NCBI RefSeq assembly: GCF_002564005.1
Contig: NZ_PDJG01000001.1
Span: forward strand, 248,001-312,000
Reading direction: 5' to 3'
Source: Sanguibacter antarcticus
Lineage (GTDB): Bacteria; Actinomycetota; Actinomycetes; Actinomycetales; Cellulomonadaceae
DNA: 64,000 nt
Shown here: piece by piece, positions 23,443-32,216 of the stretch
Position numbering within the stretch: position 1 is the first letter of the stretch
Layout of the letters: each line of letters starts with the position of its first letter
The notes under the pieces: model-generated
Database searches by the model: none
What the model was told of the DNA's origin: nothing
What the model saw: only the letters and a program-made list of their open reading frames with translations
Translations under genes and position numbers: made by a program

Positions 23443-25130
23443 GCCTCGGGCTTTCATGGCGGGGTGGGTCTCAGTAGGTGTCATGACGCAAGAAAGTGCT
23501 CCTGACCTGGAAGAATACGGTTTGTTGAGGACCGATTCTGACTAGTTCGAGGAGCACCTTCAAGGTGAAGACTACCGTCGCGTATCCCCGTCTGAACATC
23601 GTCACGTCGGCGACGTCCGCGGTTGGTCAGGCTGGTGGGGTGCTGTTGACCGAGACGGTCCGGGCGACGGGTCTGGATCGGGCGTTGTCGACGGGCTTGG
23701 CGCGGTGGCGTAAGCCGACGGCGTTCCACGACCCGGGCAAGGTGATCGTGGACCTGGCGGTCGCCCTGGCGTTGGGTGGGGACGCGTTGGCGGACGTCGC
23801 GGTGCTGCGCGCCGAGCCCGGTGTCTATGGCGCGGTCGCCTCGGATCCGACGGTTTCGCGCACGATCGCGGCGTTGGCCGCTGATGCCCCGGCAGCGTTG
23901 GCGGCGATCAACACCGCCCGAGCTGCGGCCCGTTCGGCGGCCTGGCGCCTGGCTGGTGAGCGCGCCCCCGACGCGGGCGCCAGCGCGGTGGACCCTCTGG
24001 TCATCGACCTCGACGCGACGCTGGTCACGGCGCATTCGGAGAAGGAGAACGCGGCGCCGACGTTCAAGCGCGGGTTCGGGTTCCATCCCCTGTGCGCGTT
24101 CGTCGACCACGGCGGCGCCGGGACCGGGGAACCGCTGGCGATCATGCTGCGGCCGGGCAATGCCGGGTCGAACACCGCCGCCGATCACATCGCGGTTCTC
24201 CGAGATGCTCTGGCTCAGCTCCCTGGTCATGGCGGGCGGACGCGGGGCAGTAAGAAGATCCTGGTCCGCACCGACGGCGCAGGCGGAACCAAAACCCTCA
24301 TCGAATGGCTCACGACCCACCGCCTGGGCTACTCGGTCGGGTTCACGCTGCCTGGCAACACCCCCGACCTGCTGGCCCGCATCCCCGAGACCGTCTGGGC
24401 CCCGGCCCTGGACGCTCACGACGAGGTCCGTGACGGCGCCTGGATCGCTGAGCTCACCGACCTGATGGACCTGACCGCCTGGCCGGCAGGCATGCGCGTC
24501 ATCGTTCGCAAGGAACGACCCCACCCCGGGGCCCAGCTGCGCTTCGAGGACGTTGACGGGATGCGCATCACCGCGTTCGTGACGAACACGCCCGCCGGTC
24601 AGCTCGCTGACCTCGAGCTGCGCCACCGCCGCCGCGCCAGATGTGAAGACCGCATCCGCATCGCCAAGGACACCGGTCTGCGCAACCTCCCCCTCAAGGC
24701 CTTCGCCCAGAATCAGATCTGGTGCGCGATCGTCGCCCTCGCCAATGACCTCCTGGCCTGGATGGGCATGCTCGCCCTCACCGACCACCAGGCCCGCCGC
24801 TGGGAACCCAAACGCCTGCGCCTACGCCTGTTCACCATCCCCGCCGTCATCGCCCGCACCGGCCGGCGCACCTGGCTCCGCCTCTCCAACCGAGCGCCCT
24901 GGGCAGCGCTGGCCGCTCAAGCAGTCCAAGCCCTGCGAGCCCGACCCGCACCCGGCTGAGCGCCAGCACACCCTTGACTCAACGACCCCCGCGCGACCAC
25001 CCGGACCTGGAACCGGCGCCCAACCCGACGACACGGGACCATCTGTCATACCCACAAGGCAGAATCACACCCGAGCAGGCGCCCTGACGCCCAAACGACC
25101 CACCTCATGAGCCCGATGAAAGATCGAGGC
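23443..25130 (+). mobile_element. IS1380-family insertion sequence, apparently complete
   Basis: About 1.69 kb, one transposase gene. The left end is GCCTCGGGCTTTCATGGCGG; the right end, read in reverse, is GCCTCGATCTTTCATCGGGC, an imperfect terminal inverted repeat. Flanking bases (ctgtcta and taactag) do not give a clean 4-bp duplication, so the surroundings may have rearranged after insertion. It interrupts the KfrA-like gene. Confidence 0.8.
23565..24959 (+). CDS. IS1380-family transposase
   Basis: 464 residues from a GTG preceded by GGAGCACC. It is full length for the family. DDE elements can be read at VIDLDATLVTAHSEKENAAP (first Asp), ILVRTDGAGGTKTLIEWL (second Asp) and RRRARCEDRIRIAKDTGLRN (Glu). 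The C-terminal helices (NQIWCAIVALANDLLAWMGML) are typical. No stop or frameshift is visible, so this copy may still move. It is the only complete transposase in the window. Confidence 0.93.
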   Translation: MKTTVAYPRLNIVTSATSAVGQAGGVLLTETVRATGLDRALSTGLARWRKPTAFHDPGKVIVDLAVALALGGDALADVAVLRAEPGVYGAVASDPTVSRTIAALAADAPAALAAINTARAAARSAAWRLAGERAPDAGASAVDPLVIDLDATLVTAHSEKENAAPTFKRGFGFHPLCAFVDHGGAGTGEPLAIMLRPGNAGSNTAADHIAVLRDALAQLPGHGGRTRGSKKILVRTDGAGGTKTLIEWLTTHRLGYSVGFTLPGNTPDLLARIPETVWAPALDAHDEVRDGAWIAELTDLMDLTAWPAGMRVIVRKERPHPGAQLRFEDVDGMRITAFVTNTPAGQLADLELRHRRRARCEDRIRIAKDTGLRNLPLKAFAQNQIWCAIVALANDLLAWMGMLALTDHQARRWEPKRLRLRLFTIPAVIARTGRRTWLRLSNRAPWAALAAQAVQALRARPAPG

Positions 25131-25212
25131 TAACTAGCTCATACGCGGCCCGTATAGGATCGGGCTCCGTATTTGCACCCGGTTCGTGGGCGCAGCCTCG
25201 CTTCGCGTGTTT

Positions 25213-25464
25213 CTAAGCCTTGTCCCGGACGTTCTTAGGAATCATGGAGGGCGGCATGGCGTCGATTCCCAGAAACTCTATTCCCAGGAGGACTCCTTCC
25301 TCGCTAAAATCCAGTATGATCTCACCGGCTCCTCGAGGGTAAGGTACGATTTTCTGAACGGCTGCTTGCCCATCCCCTATTTCCCCCAAGCGTATGTAGC
25401 CAAGGTTGTCTTCTGCTTCCCACGTGACCCAGACCGTGTGCGGCAACTCGTCCAACTCGTCCAT
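25213..25464 (-). CDS. DUF2283 protein, putative immunity partner
   Basis: 83 residues from ATG 25464 with GGAG upstream. The fold-defining motif is IILDFSEEGVLLGIEFLGID, matching DUF2283 (YDxeaD...l-ID-d--G-v-GIE-l). It begins 11 bases after the stop of the RHS toxin tip and reads in the same direction, the layout of a toxin followed by its immunity gene. DUF2283 proteins are often paired with DUF4258 toxins. GC content is clearly lower than in neighbours, in keeping with transfer. Confidence 0.75.
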   Translation of the reverse strand: MDELDELPHTVWVTWEAEDNLGYIRLGEIGDGQAAVQKIVPYPRGAGEIILDFSEEGVLLGIEFLGIDAMPPSMIPKNVRDKA

Positions 25465-25475
25465 GGCTTCTCTCC

Positions 25476-25888
25476 TCAGCGTCTCGTGACCGTTATTACT
25501 TTGCCTTTTGCGTTTACAATAACTCGGATAGATTTACCGGTGTAAACCCAGGTTCCGTTCCCGTTACCTCGACTCTTTTTTCCAGTTCGTATTACGTCGC
25601 GAACCATATCGTCAATAATGCCGCGTTGGCCCTGGCGCTGATTTGCGTGCGTCGACTTCTTCTCTCGATACATAGTGGAGAGTTTTTTACAGCGGCCCTA
25701 GCTCCATGCCAAGCGGCGTAAACAAGGATTGTCCCGATAATCGCGAAGCCCAACATAAGCAAGATGGTCGAGGCCGATACGCCCAGAACCGCGGCGCCGC
25801 CTGCCAGGAGTGCGGCTTGTGCCATCAAACCATCAAGGTCATAGAAGTTGATGGGATCTACAGGATATGTGTATGCCGTGGAGTTGCC
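25476..25888 (-). pseudogene. Orphan RHS-type toxin tip (DUF4258-like), frameshifted
   Basis: The minus strand reads GNSTAYTYPVDPINFYDLDG, the normal C-terminal border of an RHS core. A hydrophobic stretch follows (AALLAGGAAVLGVSASTILL...). After a frame change it continues KSTHANQRQGQRGIIDDMV, DVIRTGKKSRGNGNGTWVYT and IRVIVNAKGKVITVTRR, a DUF4258-like RNase toxin domain. The frame change lies in the tract GAGAGAAGAAG near 25665; removing one AG pair would restore a single frame. The RHS core itself is absent upstream, so this is a detached tip captured between direct repeats. Confidence 0.72.
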
Positions 25889-25889
25889 G

Positions 25890-25927
25890 CTTCAGACCAC
25901 GACTACACCCCCGATTGCGACGAGCCG
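25890..25927 (+). repeat. 38-bp direct repeat, right copy
   Basis: This is the second copy of the repeat at 22640-22677. The RHS homology on the minus strand ends one base from it, so the repeat marks a recombination border. Confidence 0.85.
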
Positions 25928-26025
25928 GATTGGCCGCTGGGGCCGCGTACCGACTGAGCACGACGGTGGGGGTGAGCACGATGACGTCGCGAGCTCTGCA
26001 GGCTGGACGGGGGTGCAGGTCCAGG

Positions 26026-26511
26026 TCACGCGAGCTTGAGGTGCATCACGTGCAACCCGACCATTCCATCGTCCGGATGGTCAAATGCCTCGGGCACCGT
26101 GCCGATGACCTCGAACCCCAAGGACTTCCACAGGTGCACGGCGGGGCGGTTGACCTCGACGACGGCATTGAACTGGATGCCGCGGTACCCCTCCTTGCGC
26201 GCCCACTCGACTACATGCTCACCCAGCGCCCGGCCGATGCCCTTGCCTTGATGGGGTGGATCGACGAGGAACGACGCCGTAGCCACGTGTCCGCCTCTAC
26301 CAGGCCGGTTGGCACCCATCTTGGCCGAACCCGAGATCTGCTGCCCCTCGATGGCGACGACAGTCCGCCCAGGAGGCTGTTCCATCCACCAAGGGCGCGC
26401 TTCATCCAGCGTCTGGCCTTCCGGAAAGGCGTAGGTCCTACCTTCGGCCATGATGGCCGAGTAGAAGGCAAAAATCTCCGGCCAGTCGTCATCGGTACCC
26501 GTTCGGATCAT
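26026..26511 (-). CDS. GNAT N-acetyltransferase (phosphinothricin acetyltransferase-like)
   Basis: 161 residues, complete. It opens MIRTGTDDDWPEIFAFYSAI. The central strand is SFLVDPPHQGKGIGRALGEH, the acetyl-CoA pyrophosphate loop (Q-GKGIGRAL), and the end is NRPAVHLWKSLGFEVIGTVP. The closest recognisable group acetylates small amines or amino-acid analogues. Substrate is unknown. ATG 26511 was taken; GTG 26514 is adjacent. It is the first gene after the mobile region and has chromosome-like composition. Confidence 0.88.
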   Translation of the reverse strand: MIRTGTDDDWPEIFAFYSAIMAEGRTYAFPEGQTLDEARPWWMEQPPGRTVVAIEGQQISGSAKMGANRPGRGGHVATASFLVDPPHQGKGIGRALGEHVVEWARKEGYRGIQFNAVVEVNRPAVHLWKSLGFEVIGTVPEAFDHPDDGMVGLHVMHLKLA

Positions 26512-26651
26512 CACCCGAAGAACCTATCTGAGTGCCAGCCGTGCGGTCGATCGGATTTGGTCGGTCGACACATCGACACATCGGCGCCTCCAGGACGAAC
26601 GGCGCCCCGGAATCAAGGGCGCGCTGCAGGCACGCGACCTCTGTCTTGCTT

Positions 26652-26935
26652 TCAACCTCGACCGTCTGCGTCTGCTCCAGTCGCAGCGAGCCGAAGTTCG
26701 AGGGGCACAGAGGTCCGACGGGCGGCAGAGCCGAGGACGTCGCGCAGGCGGTTGCGGGCCACTGTGAGCAGCCACCCTTCGGGATCGTCGGGGATGCCAG
26801 AGGTCGGCCACGTCGCGAGCGCGCGCTCGAACGCATCCGCGAGCACGTCCTCGGCAAGGGCGACGTCACGCGTAGCCGAGGCGAGCAGCGCGACGAGTCG
26901 GCCATAGCCCGCCCGTCCACTCTCCGTCGACGAAA
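26652..26935 (-). pseudogene. Fragment of an ECF-type sigma factor (region 2)
   Basis: About 90 residues of a sigma-70 factor survive: YGRLVALLASATRDVALAED, AFERALATWPTSGIPDDPEG and WLLTVARNRLRDVLGSAARR. This is region 2 (core and -10 binding) of the ECF42-like type. No start is found and regions 3-4 and the C-terminal extension are absent. It is similar to, but not a duplicate of, the intact factor at 27120. Confidence 0.78.
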
Positions 26936-27119
26936 CGTGTCGCCGTCAGGTGGGATCAGACCGATGGGGCATGCCCCTCCATGCGCGTGCCACCAACGTC
27001 ATGACCCACAACACCTAGATGTTCTGTGTCATGACGTCGGTGACAGCCGCTCGGAGGCGTGAGGCTGGGCCTGGTTCCCGGTGGCACCGTGGGGTCGGCG
27101 GGGGCGGTGAGGGCGATGG

Positions 27120-28373
27120 CTACGTCGTCCGTACCTCAGCGATCCGGCGGCGCAGGAAGGCTTGTTCGACGTCGTTGTCCGTCAAGCGCAGCGCCTCCTC
27201 GTAGGCCGCTGCTGCCTCGTTCCAGCGTTCTAGCCTGCGCAGGAGATCTCCCCGGGCGGCGTCGAGGTAGCCGTACCTTGCTAGCGCCGGTTCGTCGAGC
27301 AGGCGGTCCAGTGCGGCCAGGCCTGCGATCGGACCGTCGAGCATGCTGACGGCCACCGCGCGGTTGAGCTCGACGACCGGCGAGGGCCACAGCCGTGCCA
27401 GGACGGAGTACAGCGCGACGATCTCCGCCCAGTCGGTCGCCTCCCAGCTGGGGGCCTCGGCATGGACGGCGGCGAGTGCAGCCTGGACTGCGTACCGACC
27501 GGGAGGTCGTTGCCCCAGCGCCCCGACAAGGAGGTCGATGCCCTCGGCGATCGTGGTGCTGTCCCAGCGGCTGCGGTCCTGGTCAGCGAGCAGGACGAGC
27601 TCGCCCGAGGCGGACACCCGGCTCGCGCGCCGGGCATCGGTCAGGAGCATCAGCGCGAGCAGCGCGGTCGCTTCGCTCTCGTGCGGGAGGAGGTCGTGAA
27701 GCACGCGTGCGAGACCCAGTGCGTGGTCGAGCAGCTCGCTGTTGATGAGGTCTGCACCACGTGGGGCCGAGTGGCCGGTGGTGAACACCAGCTGGAGGAC
27801 GTCGAGCACCGCGGCGAGCCGCTGCGGGAGCTCCTCCGGTGACGGGACCCGGTAGGGGATGCGCGCCGTGGCGATCTTCCGCTTGGCTCGTGTGAGCCGT
27901 GCAGCCATCGTCGACTCCTGGACCAGGAACGCCCGGGCCACGTCGGCCGTCGTGAGGCCGCACAGCAGCCGGAGCGTCAGCGCGACCTGTGCCTCCCGGG
28001 AGAGCGCGGGATGGCAGCACGTGAAGATGAGACGGAGCCGGTCGTCGTCGATGGCAGGCGTCGGCTCGGCGTCGCCGGGTGCACCGACGACGTCGGCCAC
28101 GACCAGCCGAGGCAACGTCGTGCGAAGACGCGCCTCCCGCCGGAGCGCGTCTCGCGCGCGGTTGCGAGCGACAGTGGTCAGCCATGCCCCCGGACGGTCG
28201 GGAACTCCAGCGACCGGCCAGGACTGCAGAGCCTGGGTGAACGCCTCCTGCGTGCAGTCCTCCGCCAGGTCGAGGTCGCGCGTGAGTCGCGCCGTCGCCG
28301 CGAGCACCCGCGCCCACTCGCGGCGACACGCCTCCTCCACCGCCCTGACGACGTCGTGAGACGACGGGTCCAC
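27120..28373 (-). CDS. ECF42-type RNA polymerase sigma factor with TPR-like extension
   Basis: 417 residues. Sigma region 2 covers about 10-80 (LAEDCTQEAFTQALQSWPVA, WLTTVARNRARDALRREARL). Region 4 follows (LTLRLLCGLTTADVARAFLV, TMAARLTRAKRKIATARIPY). A long C-terminal domain of about 230 residues has TPR-like helices (LDAARGDLLRRLERWNEAAA). ECF42 sigma factors have exactly this extension and usually no separate anti-sigma factor; the extension is needed for activity. The DGPF/YCII gene just upstream (four bases apart) is the hallmark partner. The start is GTG 28373. Confidence 0.93.
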   Translation of the reverse strand: MDPSSHDVVRAVEEACRREWARVLAATARLTRDLDLAEDCTQEAFTQALQSWPVAGVPDRPGAWLTTVARNRARDALRREARLRTTLPRLVVADVVGAPGDAEPTPAIDDDRLRLIFTCCHPALSREAQVALTLRLLCGLTTADVARAFLVQESTMAARLTRAKRKIATARIPYRVPSPEELPQRLAAVLDVLQLVFTTGHSAPRGADLINSELLDHALGLARVLHDLLPHESEATALLALMLLTDARRASRVSASGELVLLADQDRSRWDSTTIAEGIDLLVGALGQRPPGRYAVQAALAAVHAEAPSWEATDWAEIVALYSVLARLWPSPVVELNRAVAVSMLDGPIAGLAALDRLLDEPALARYGYLDAARGDLLRRLERWNEAAAAYEEALRLTDNDVEQAFLRRRIAEVRTT

Positions 28374-28377
28374 GCGC

Positions 28378-28746
28378 TCAGGGCATCGACGTGCTGTGGT
28401 CGACCACAGGGCGGATCTCGACAGCGTTGTGCGACATAGACAGCTCGGGAAGCTGTCGGGCGAGCGCGATCACCTCGTCGAGGTCGTCCGCCTCCACCGC
28501 GTAGTAGCCGCCGAGCACCTCCTTCGTCTCGAGGAACGGCCCGTCGGTCACCGACACGTCTCCAGCCGACGTCCGCCGCAGCGTGGTCGTGGTCGAGCTC
28601 GGCTCGAGCTCCTCGCCACCGACGATCCGCGGTCCGGCCGCCGATGTGAACGTCTGGTGACCAGCGTGGTTCGCGCTCTGCTCCTCGGGCGTGAGGGCCT
28701 CCCACTGCTGCTCGTCGCCATAGATGAGTACCAGGTACTTTGCCAT
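28378..28746 (-). CDS. DGPF/YCII-family protein
   Basis: 122 residues starting MAKYLVLIYGDEQQWEALTP from ATG 28746, with AAGGA upstream. The family signature TDGPFLETKEVLGGYYAVEA is complete, followed by EVIALARQLP and a C-terminal strand with EIRPV. YCII/DGPF proteins form small ferredoxin-like dimers. Their genes sit beside ECF42 sigma factors, which typically control them, but their biochemical role is open. The gene is in an operon with the sigma factor. Confidence 0.93.
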   Translation of the reverse strand: MAKYLVLIYGDEQQWEALTPEEQSANHAGHQTFTSAAGPRIVGGEELEPSSTTTTLRRTSAGDVSVTDGPFLETKEVLGGYYAVEADDLDEVIALARQLPELSMSHNAVEIRPVVDHSTSMP

Positions 28747-29202
28747 GCTCCACATCCTTGTTCCGGGGGCACCAGCTGCGCCCGCTCTCTCTTTCGACGA
28801 ACGAACCGAGCGCACATCGACAGTCTGCCGTCCGAACATCCGCGATGCACAGGGCTGAGGCCGACGAGGGCCTGGAGCACGAGCGCTGCTGTCCGCTGGT
28901 CCGGGCCGCGGTCGAGCGTGGGGTAGCACTCTGGCGTGGTCGCAGGAGGTAGTGATGGTGAGCCAGCTGGCACGGCAGACCGTCGGCACCGCGGATCTCA
29001 GGGGTTCCCTGAGGCCGGAGGGGATCCGTGCAGAATCGAGCAGGGCTCTGAGTGCGGGTGTCGTCCGATGCCCGGCGACGGCCGCCGCCCACCCCACCCT
29101 CACCCTCGGGGTGAACAGACATCTCACTCCATCCGCCCGTTGTGCCTCTCTGGTGGGTGGGCAGACGCTGGAACGACAGTCCCTTCCAGCTGGCGGTGCA
29201 TC
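28747..29202. other. No gene recognised
   Basis: 456 bases between the DGPF gene and the lodA-like remnant. The promoter of the DGPF/sigma operon must lie in the first part. Open frames on both strands show only shadow-type composition. Confidence 0.6.
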
Positions 29203-29571
29203 ATGGCCACGACGTACAGGATCCACCCTGCGATCGACCTCGACCGGGTGCGCAGGTGCGTCGGGAAGGAGAGCCGCGGCTGCGACGAGGACGGGTCACG
29301 GTGACACCGTTCACGGTGACGCGGTCTGCCGCACGCCTGCTCGACGTCGTCGTGGGGGCAGGGCCAGCAGGTTCGGCGACCGCGCTGCGGCTCGCGCGAG
29401 CAGGACTCGACGTCATGCTGGTCGAGCGAAGGACGTTCACGGACATCCGGGTGGGAGGCCCTCGCGCCCGACGTGCAGCCGATGCTGCGAGACCTCGTCG
29501 AGCATGCCCGCTGCTACGCGTCGGAGGACCGCTGGGCGACGCCGTTCTGGCGCCGTCGCAAGGTCCTGTGA
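29203..29571 (+). pseudogene. Remnant of a lodA/lodB-like locus (CTQ oxidase and its flavoprotein)
   Basis: ATG 29203 begins MATTYRIHPAIDLDRVR, close to the LodA/GoxA start (IHPAIGIARVG). After about 30 residues and a stop, a flavoprotein start appears: LLDVVVGAGPAGSATALRLA, RAGLDVMLVERRTFTDIRVG. The next block, EALAPDVQPMLRDL, is the halogenase/LodB-type 'GExLxP' region, one base out of frame. Nearly all of both genes is deleted. LodA enzymes are quinone-cofactor amino-acid oxidases and LodB matures the cofactor. The lodB-like part is clear as a flavoprotein; the lodA link rests on a dozen residues. Confidence 0.5.
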
Positions 29572-29579
29572 TGGTCGCG

Positions 29580-30680
29580 TCAGCCGACCGAGCGCCAGAT
29601 GCGGGCGTGCTCGAGGGCGCTGCGCTCCCACGTGAACTCCGCCGCACGCAACCGGGCCGCCTCCACCATGAGCGCGATCTGCGGGTCGCCGCTCGTCGCC
29701 CACACGACGCCGTCCGCGATGTCGGCCGCGGTCGGCTCCACGAGGATGCCCGCGTGCCCGACCACCTCTGGCAACGAGCTCGTCGCCGCGGCGACGACCG
29801 GCGTCCGCGCAGCCATCGCCTCGAGCGCAGGCAGCCCGAAGCCCTCGTGGAGGGACGGGACCACCACGGCGACCGCACCCGCGACGAGACCAGGGACCGA
29901 CGCCGCGGGCACGCGCCCCACGAGACGTGTCCCGGCCAGACCAGCGAACAGCCGGGTCCGGTCGGGATGCTCCGGACCGGAGAGCACGAGCGTGAGCTCC
30001 GGTCGCGCCGACCGGATCGCCGGCCACGCCTCAGCGAGCGCCGCGAGATTCTTGCGACGCGACGCGCCGCCCGCATGGAGCACGTAGGGCCCGCGCACGC
30101 CGAGCGACGCGATGTACGCCGACGGGATCCTGTCGGCGTCGAAGAACTCCTGGTTCACACCGTTGTAGACGACGTGCGGCTCATCGATGCCGAGCAGCTC
30201 GACCGCCTCGTGCGCACTGAAGCGGGACACGCAGATGACGGCGGCCGCACGGCGGGCCTCTTCGGCCGCCGCGCGGACGGGTCGCGACTCGTCGGGAAAG
30301 CGCCACGCGACGACGTCGTGGATCGTCAGGATCTCGCGCTCCGGTGCGGGGGGCAGCATGAGGTCCATGCGGTGCACCACGGCGTCGCGCGGATAGAGCA
30401 GCCGGCCGGCGACGGCGCGCACCCGCGCCGAGGCGTTGCCCAGATAGCCCAGGGGGAGGCGCGCTGTCCCCGAGAGCGGCGACCGCAGCGAGCGCACGAC
30501 GGTGTGGTCCACCCGCCACGGCTGCTCCGTCGAGAGGCCGGTCGACGAGCCCTCGTCCGCTGCGGTGCGCAGGGACTCGTCAGCGCGCGACGCGATCTCC
30601 TCCTGGTAGACCTGCGCACCCATGGGGGTGTCCACAGCGACGCGAGCCAGCACGATGTGGCCGACAGAGGGAGGAGTCAC
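29580..30680 (-). CDS. Glycosyltransferase family 4 enzyme
   Basis: 366 residues from GTG 30680. It has a GT-B fold: an N-terminal Rossmann half (VGHIVLARVAVDTPMGAQVY) and a linker with TIHDVVAWRFPDESRP and VVYNGVNQEFF. The C-terminal nucleotide-sugar half holds YVLHAGGASRRKNLAALAEA and the E-x7-E motif VPSLHEGFGLPALEAMA. This is the GT4 mannosyl/glucosyltransferase type used for cell-surface polysaccharides. It is divergent from a second GT4 gene (30850) with about 170 bases between them. Confidence 0.9.
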   Translation of the reverse strand: MTPPSVGHIVLARVAVDTPMGAQVYQEEIASRADESLRTAADEGSSTGLSTEQPWRVDHTVVRSLRSPLSGTARLPLGYLGNASARVRAVAGRLLYPRDAVVHRMDLMLPPAPEREILTIHDVVAWRFPDESRPVRAAAEEARRAAAVICVSRFSAHEAVELLGIDEPHVVYNGVNQEFFDADRIPSAYIASLGVRGPYVLHAGGASRRKNLAALAEAWPAIRSARPELTLVLSGPEHPDRTRLFAGLAGTRLVGRVPAASVPGLVAGAVAVVVPSLHEGFGLPALEAMAARTPVVAAATSSLPEVVGHAGILVEPTAADIADGVVWATSGDPQIALMVEAARLRAAEFTWERSALEHARIWRSVG

Positions 30681-30849
30681 GGGACCACCAGTTCTCGGGT
30701 GCGTGCTGCAGGGGTGGCTGCGCGGGTGCCCGCGCAGGTCGAGAGACGGAGCCATCGACGTGCGGTGCTCGCTGTGCGAACATGCCCATCATGCCGGACA
30801 GCGACCCGTGCGGTCCGACACCAGCGGACGTCGTACAGGTGAGGGCGGG

Positions 30850-32106
30850 GTGATTCGGGTGCTGGTCGACAGCGAGCCGACGCGCACGGGCGCACGCCCC
30901 GTGCGCACCGTCCTCGTCGCGAGCTCGTTCGACCCGTACACGGGCGGCGTCGAAGAGCACACCCGGCGCGTCGCGGGGGTCCTCGCGAGGCTCGGTCACG
31001 GCGTCGAGGTGTGGACGGTCGACCGCGGTGAGCACCTGCGTCCGCGAACCGTCGACGGCGTCACGGTCCGCTACCTGCCGACACCGCTGCCTGCCCGGTC
31101 GGTCCGCGACGTCCTGACCTTCGCGGCCCGGCTGCCGTCCGCTGCGTGGCGCTGGGCAGGTGCGCTGCGCGCGTTCCGGCGAGCGCACGGCGGCCAGCCG
31201 GACGTCCTGCACGTCCAGTGCTTCGGCCCCAACGGCGTCTACGCCCTCGCGCTGCACCGCCTCGCCCGCGTGCCGCTCGTCGTCAGCTCGCACGGTGAGA
31301 CGTTCGCCGACGACCACTCCGTCTTCGACGCCTCCCGGCTCGTGCCGTGGGCCCTGGGCGCCGCGATGGGTCGTGCACTTGCGGTCACCGGCTGCTCCCG
31401 GGTGGTGCTCGACGACCTCGCGCGCCGCTTCCCGCGCTGGGACGCGAGCGCAGCGTCGACCGTGCCGAACGGCGTCGACCTCACGGAACCCGGTGTCTGC
31501 TTGCCCGATGCCGATGCCGATGCCGATGCCGATGCCGATGCAGGTGCTGCTGCCGAGCGCTCGGTCGTGCTCGCCGTCGGGCGGCTCCAGCGCGTCAAGG
31601 GCTTCGACCTCCTCGTGCGGGCTTTCGCTGCGGCGGCGGACGCGGGCCGAGTCCCGGTCGGCACCCGGTTGCGCATCGGCGGGGACGGCCCGGAGGACGG
31701 CTCGCTGCGGGCGCTCGCGGCGGAGCTGGGTATCGCGAACCGTGTGGACCTGCCGGGCCGGCTCGACCGGAGGCAGGTCGCGCAGGAGATGGCTCGGGCG
31801 ACGCTCGTCGTCGTGCCGTCGCGCGCAGAGTCCTTCGGCATCACGGTGCTCGAGGCGTGGCGCGCGGGCGCGCCCGTCGTCGCGACGACGCGTGGTGGTC
31901 CTCCCGAGTTCGTCACGGAGGGCGAGACAGGCCTGCTCGTCGACCCGACCGACACCGACGCCCTGGCCGTCGCCCTCGGTCGGCTGCTCGACGACGCGGG
32001 CCTCCGGTGGCGCCTCGGACAGGCCGGCAACGCGCTCGTGCAGCGCGAGTACACGTGGGACCGGGTCGCCGGCCGCTACCTGGACCTCTACCGCACGGCG
32101 GGCTGA
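30850..32106 (+). CDS. Glycosyltransferase family 4 enzyme with DA-repeat linker
   Basis: 418 residues from GTG 30850. The N-terminal half contains VASSFDPYTGGVEEHTRRVA and SSHGETFADDHSVFDASRL. The C-terminal half contains SVVLAVGRLQRVKGFDLLVR, FGITVLEAWRAGAPVVAT with the E-x7-E acid pair (SRAESFGITVLEAW), and TGLLVDPTDTDALA. The two halves are joined by an Asp-Ala repeat coded by tandem GATGCC units. It is a GT-B enzyme, probably acting on surface glycans with the divergent GT4 neighbour. Acceptor unknown. Confidence 0.9.
   Translation: MIRVLVDSEPTRTGARPVRTVLVASSFDPYTGGVEEHTRRVAGVLARLGHGVEVWTVDRGEHLRPRTVDGVTVRYLPTPLPARSVRDVLTFAARLPSAAWRWAGALRAFRRAHGGQPDVLHVQCFGPNGVYALALHRLARVPLVVSSHGETFADDHSVFDASRLVPWALGAAMGRALAVTGCSRVVLDDLARRFPRWDASAASTVPNGVDLTEPGVCLPDADADADADADAGAAAERSVVLAVGRLQRVKGFDLLVRAFAAAADAGRVPVGTRLRIGGDGPEDGSLRALAAELGIANRVDLPGRLDRRQVAQEMARATLVVVPSRAESFGITVLEAWRAGAPVVATTRGGPPEFVTEGETGLLVDPTDTDALAVALGRLLDDAGLRWRLGQAGNALVQREYTWDRVAGRYLDLYRTAG
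31508..31542 (+). repeat. (GATGCC)n hexanucleotide repeat inside a glycosyltransferase gene
   Basis: Six consecutive units (the last ends GATGCA) code for an Asp-Ala run between the two Rossmann halves. Unit gain or loss would stay in frame and only change linker length. Confidence 0.9.
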
Positions 32107-32216
32107 CCGCTCGTGGCACAGAAATCTCTGGAGCCTGACGCGCCCGGGTCGTAGGCTCGGCGGCGCGCGTCCGGCGTCCACGAGGTCCCGCCGCCCCCCG
32201 TCACGAGAGCGAACCG

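Noticed and set aside
31500..31545. Possible CRISPR or minisatellite at the GATGCC repeats
   Set aside because: Units are contiguous hexamers inside a coding frame, without spacers. No CRISPR-like array was seen anywhere in the window.
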